DNA of 64,000 nt from Murimonas intestini (GTDB lineage: Bacteria > Bacillota > Clostridia > Lachnospirales > Lachnospiraceae): the NCBI RefSeq assembly GCF_024622195.1, contig NZ_JANKBI010000020.1, positions 44,010-108,009 on the forward strand. The letters run 5' to 3'. The notes beneath the pieces were generated by a model. That model saw only the letters and a program-made list of their open reading frames with translations, had not been told where the DNA came from and ran no database searches. Below, one piece after another: positions 61,284-64,000 of the stretch. The position numbers and the translations under genes are program-made. The stretch's first letter is position 1. Every line of letters starts with the position of its first letter.

Positions 61284-62621
61284 TTATTTATTGTTTTGAT
61301 AATTATCAAGTTCTTTCTGGATGGCGGCAGCAATCTCATCCGGTTCTCTTCCGGCAAACAAGGTCTGCATCTCATTGCGCACTACATCCTGTGTATTAGG
61401 CATCTCAAAATACACATCCAGTTCATCACAGCCGCCGCTCTTCTTTGCAAAGCTTTCCATATATTCCTGCATCAGGCGCTCTGTCCCCTCTTTATTTATC
61501 TCTACATCCATAGGAAATACGCCGCCCTTCCAGAGCTCGTTCTGTTCCTTATAAGTCTCTTCCTCAGTCATGAACTTTAACAGCTTTACAACGGCATCAT
61601 ATTTGGGGCTGTCCTTGTCTACTGTAATGGAATAGGCATCTCCCATGGAAATATACCACAGATTCTTATTTTCCGGATGCTCTTTAAAATATGGCATTCT
61701 GGTAACCTTAATGGAATCATAGTCCTTTGAACTTTTCATCTGGGGGATCACTACGCTTAAATCCATCATCATTGCCGCCTCCCCGTTTATAAACCGTGCT
61801 TCATGGGCTGTGGCATCATCCGAAATAGCAAACTCCCCAAATACACCCTGGTCAATAAAGCTCTTGAAGGTATTGATGACTTCCATCATCTTATCTCCTG
61901 TCCATTTCTCTTTTCCTGACACCAGATCATCTTTAAATTCCATCCCCCACATCTGGAGCGCCAGCAGTGTATGCCAGTGACAGACACGCCCTTTTGTCTT
62001 GGCTCCTAATGCCATGGGAATATAGCCATTCTCCTTCAGGACAGGCGTCATCTCCAGGACATCTTCCCAGGTTTCCGGCGTTTTAAGTCCGCACTCATCC
62101 AAAATGCGCGTATTTACATAGAGCATATTTGCTAAAACCTTCGTCGGAACTCCATAAATACCATCGATCCCCCTGGCGGAATAATTAAAGCTTTCATAGA
62201 TTCCATCTCCTGCCGGCCCATTCCAGTCCTCTGCTGAGATAATGTCTGAGATATCCTTTACCACACCGCTCTCCACCCACTCTGCAATATCGTTATTTCC
62301 GTAGTTTGTAAAGATGTCTACCGGCTTTCCTGATGCAACAGTGGATTTCAGTTTTGTCTTATAGGCATCCAGCTCCACCACAGACAGATCCTCCACCTTA
62401 ATATCCGGATTTTCCTCCTGGAATTTAGCCAGCCTTTCCATATAATATTTGGAATCCGGTTCCTCCTCATTGGCAAATCTGGACATATAAGTGATCGTAA
62501 TCTGCTCCTTAGCCTCACTGCTGCTCTCTTTGGCGCCCCCGCCGCTCTGCTGCTGACAGCCGCCCAGTAACAGACATGCCGCCATACTCAGCATCATACA
62601 TTTTTCCAGTTTTCTTTTCAT
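61284..62621 (-). CDS. Sugar-binding lipoprotein of ABC transporter (operon 3)
   Basis: Extracellular solute-binding lipoprotein of 445 aa with lipobox LLGGC (Cys at residue 22) and a Ser/Gly-rich linker. The mature part opens with ITITYMSRFANEEEPDSKYY, and contains VDIFTNYGNNDIAEWVESG, a family 1 pattern. AGGAGGAAGG precedes the ATG. First gene of operon 3; the sulfatase downstream suggests a sulfated ligand. Confidence 0.93.
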   Translation of the reverse strand: MKRKLEKCMMLSMAACLLLGGCQQQSGGGAKESSSEAKEQITITYMSRFANEEEPDSKYYMERLAKFQEENPDIKVEDLSVVELDAYKTKLKSTVASGKPVDIFTNYGNNDIAEWVESGVVKDISDIISAEDWNGPAGDGIYESFNYSARGIDGIYGVPTKVLANMLYVNTRILDECGLKTPETWEDVLEMTPVLKENGYIPMALGAKTKGRVCHWHTLLALQMWGMEFKDDLVSGKEKWTGDKMMEVINTFKSFIDQGVFGEFAISDDATAHEARFINGEAAMMMDLSVVIPQMKSSKDYDSIKVTRMPYFKEHPENKNLWYISMGDAYSITVDKDSPKYDAVVKLLKFMTEEETYKEQNELWKGGVFPMDVEINKEGTERLMQEYMESFAKKSGGCDELDVYFEMPNTQDVVRNEMQTLFAGREPDEIAAAIQKELDNYQNNK

Positions 62622-62646
62622 GTTCTTACCTTCCTCCTTTTTTCTT

Positions 62647-62675
62647 ATTGTATCATGTCGGAATATTAGTGTTAA
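62647..62675 (-). promoter_or_regulatory. Promoter of sugar operon 3
   Basis: On the minus strand TTAACA (62670-62675), a 17-bp spacer and TACAAT (62647-62652) precede the binding-protein ATG at 62621. Immediately upstream of the -35 is a pair of short direct repeats (CATTCGTTCATT), a possible activator site. Confidence 0.6.
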
Positions 62676-62832
62676 TGAACGAATGACAGACTTTATGGAT
62701 AAAACATTGTATCTGTTAGAGATATTTATTTGTAAAGATAGTACTGATCATTTTTTCGTGTTAAAATAGATCTGACCAATATTTTACTGAAGAACAATAG
62801 TTACTGAACCATTGACGAGTAAGAGGAGATAA

Positions 62833-63615
62833 ATGTTGAATAATAAAAATTATTATAAAAAAGAAACCGCAAAAATATGGGATGATATAAATGAATGCCT
62901 GCTTTCTAAAACAACAGCGATCAGCCATGATGATTATTTACGGGCGCAGGCCGGAGAACTGAAAGTAAGTCTGGCCGGGGTAAAAATAGTTCCAAAAGCG
63001 TGGTTTCCTGCCTTAACTGGAAAAGACGTACTGGCATTAGCAAGCGGCGGCGGCCAGCAGGCACCAATCTTTGCAGCTCACGGTGCAAATGTTACTGTAA
63101 CAGATTTATCCGGGAAACAGCTTGCAAATGAACGATATGTTGCGGAAAGAGAAGGTTACTCCATAAATATTGTAAAGGCCGATCTGTCAGAAATTTTCCC
63201 TTTTCCAGATCATTCATTTGATTTAATATTTAACCCAATCTCAAATTGTTATGTTGAATCTATTCAGTCCGTTTGGGATGAGTGCGCAAGAGTCCTCCGC
63301 AAAAATGGAGTGTTAATGATGGCATTTGTCAAAGAAGAATTTTTCATGTTTGAACCAGACTATAAAAATGAAGATTTTCTGATTTCCAGACATTCATTGC
63401 CTTTTAATCCGTATAAAGATCTGTCAGAACAATCAAAAAAGAAATTCATAGAGGAACACCGGCCGTTTGCCTTTAGCCATTCCCTGACTGAGCAAATAGG
63501 CGGTTTAATAAAAGCTGGCTTTGAAATAACAGACATTTATGAAGACTGTGATGGAGGTGGTCTATTCGATAAATATATGAATTCTTATGTTGCTGTCAGA
63601 GCAACCAGAAAATAG
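62833..63615 (+). CDS. Class I SAM-dependent methyltransferase
   Basis: Cytoplasmic methyltransferase of 260 aa, family 11/25 type. SAM-binding motif I is VLALASGGGQQAPIF near residue 60, followed by VTVTDLSGKQLANE, motif IV FDLIFNPISNCYVES near residue 135 and the motif VI strand GVLMMAFVKEEFF. The substrate is unknown. AGAGGAGA lies upstream of the ATG. It appears as a stand-alone, AT-rich gene, not co-directional with operon 3, and is followed by a hairpin at 63638-63661. Confidence 0.88.
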   Translation: MLNNKNYYKKETAKIWDDINECLLSKTTAISHDDYLRAQAGELKVSLAGVKIVPKAWFPALTGKDVLALASGGGQQAPIFAAHGANVTVTDLSGKQLANERYVAEREGYSINIVKADLSEIFPFPDHSFDLIFNPISNCYVESIQSVWDECARVLRKNGVLMMAFVKEEFFMFEPDYKNEDFLISRHSLPFNPYKDLSEQSKKKFIEEHRPFAFSHSLTEQIGGLIKAGFEITDIYEDCDGGGLFDKYMNSYVAVRATRK

Positions 63616-63637
63616 ATCAAATTGAATCAAAGCAAAC

Positions 63638-63661
63638 CAGGACAGGCCATGACCTGTCCTG
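63638..63661. terminator. Hairpin after the methyltransferase gene
   Basis: CAGGACAGG (63638-63646) and CCTGTCCTG (63653-63661) form a perfect 9-bp stem with a 6-nt loop, 22 bp after the methyltransferase stop. No U-run follows on the plus strand; a T-rich tail (TTTGCTTTG) follows on the minus strand. Confidence 0.5.
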
Positions 63662-63765
63662 ACAAAGCTCTGCTGCCCCACCATATTTACTACTTATTAA
63701 ATGATATCCCAGTATAACTCAAAGTAAATAACTTAATGTTTCGCTGGGAGTTATATTAGTTACAA

Positions 63766-63921
63766 TCAGTATGATAACTTTTCATATGCTGCATCGATTT
63801 CCTCTTGTGATGCAAACGGTTCTAATCCAAGCTCTTCCCATGTAGTTCCATACGGAGCACCGCCGCTTGTATATCCGGCTATGAATGCAAACGTATCATC
63901 AGAATCAATATAGCAATCCAT
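63766..63921 (-). CDS. Small protein of unknown function (about 51 aa), possibly an incomplete gene
   Basis: A 51-aa frame starting at ATG 63921 (MDCYIDSDDTFAFIAGYTSG) and continuing GGAPYGTTWEELG to a TGA at 63766. The composition looks protein-like and similar small proteins with an FIAGYT..G.PYG.TWEE pattern seem common in Clostridia, but no function is known. There is no ribosome site before the ATG, and an in-frame TAG lies nine codons upstream. Another open frame runs in from the right edge and stops at 63905, overlapping this one; either the two are separate genes or a frameshift has split one. Confidence 0.4.
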   Translation of the reverse strand: MDCYIDSDDTFAFIAGYTSGGAPYGTTWEELGLEPFASQEEIDAAYEKLSY

Positions 63922-64000
63922 TAGAGGGCGTAAAAATTTCTGTGTCTATAAAAAATGATGTTTTCTGGTAAGAACCAGATATGTAGAAATTTCTTGTCGA

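Noticed and set aside
61223..61375. N-terminal extension of the operon 3 MalF-type permease
   Set aside because: It would translate through the terminator-like hairpin at 61236-61276 and the end of the binding-protein gene.

Overview
This 64 kb window looks like the chromosome of a gut-type Lachnospiraceae or related Clostridia. The grounds are moderate base composition with AT-rich patches, strong AGGAGG ribosome sites, and several carbohydrate ABC-transporter operons. Each operon is paired with a YesM/YesN-type two-component system in which the response regulator carries an AraC-type DNA-binding domain. No rRNA, tRNA, transposase, integrase, phage gene or cas gene was recognised. The species is inferred and cannot be fixed from the sequence alone.

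Layout. 1-3.5 kb (minus strand): an operon of an AtuA/DUF1446 protein, a DUF4387 protein and two LplB/LplC-type permeases, cut by the left edge. 3.7-5.5 kb: a TetR regulator facing a small membrane peptide and a coupled membrane-anchored esterase. 5.5-9.5 kb: a cyclic-di-GMP phosphodiesterase facing a GntR regulator built from two tandem copies of the same architecture. 9.5-19.2 kb: sugar operon 1 (binding protein, two permeases, a TIM-barrel hydrolase-like protein, an ADP-ribosylglycohydrolase-family protein) facing its YesN/YesM pair. 19.2-29.2 kb: a long minus-strand operon with a family 5 binding protein, DppB, DppC, DppD and DppF, a ceramidase-fold hydrolase, an esterase/metallo-beta-lactamase fusion and an amidohydrolase. 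29.5-31.4 kb: two tandem paralogous LysR regulators. 31.4-35.2 kb: two divergent paralogous secreted proteins of unknown function.

35.3-37.0 kb: a PadR regulator and a FtsW/RodA-like membrane protein with an N-terminal permease-prefix-like domain; a large palindrome lies inside the PadR promoter. 37.2-46.9 kb: sugar operon 2 (binding protein, two permeases, a GH106-like alpha-rhamnosidase candidate, YesM, YesN). 47.2-48.5 kb: a CRISPR array with type I-C-like repeats and no cas genes nearby. 48.5-51.2 kb: an AT-rich patch with an M20 amidohydrolase and a divergent LysR regulator. 51.4-54.4 kb: a DUF1349 protein and an MFS permease facing a cupin-AraC regulator. 54.4-62.6 kb: sugar operon 3 (binding lipoprotein, two permeases, a Cys-type sulfatase, YesM, YesN), probably for sulfated glycans. 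62.8-64 kb: a methyltransferase and small ORFs.

The main theme is sensing, importing and hydrolysing complex or host-derived glycoconjugates. Three observations go beyond routine annotation. First, a structured intergenic repeat occurs in two copies whose second stem differs by a compensatory base-pair change; both copies lie about 115 bp upstream of a transcription-factor gene. Second, an identical promoter core (GAATTGATT, 17 bp, TATAAT) precedes the Dpp operon and both secreted paralogues, which suggests one regulon around the LysR pair. Third, the Dpp operon joins a ceramidase-fold enzyme with a two-domain esterase/metallo-beta-lactamase fusion, which suggests uptake and stepwise hydrolysis of an unidentified amide- or ester-linked compound.
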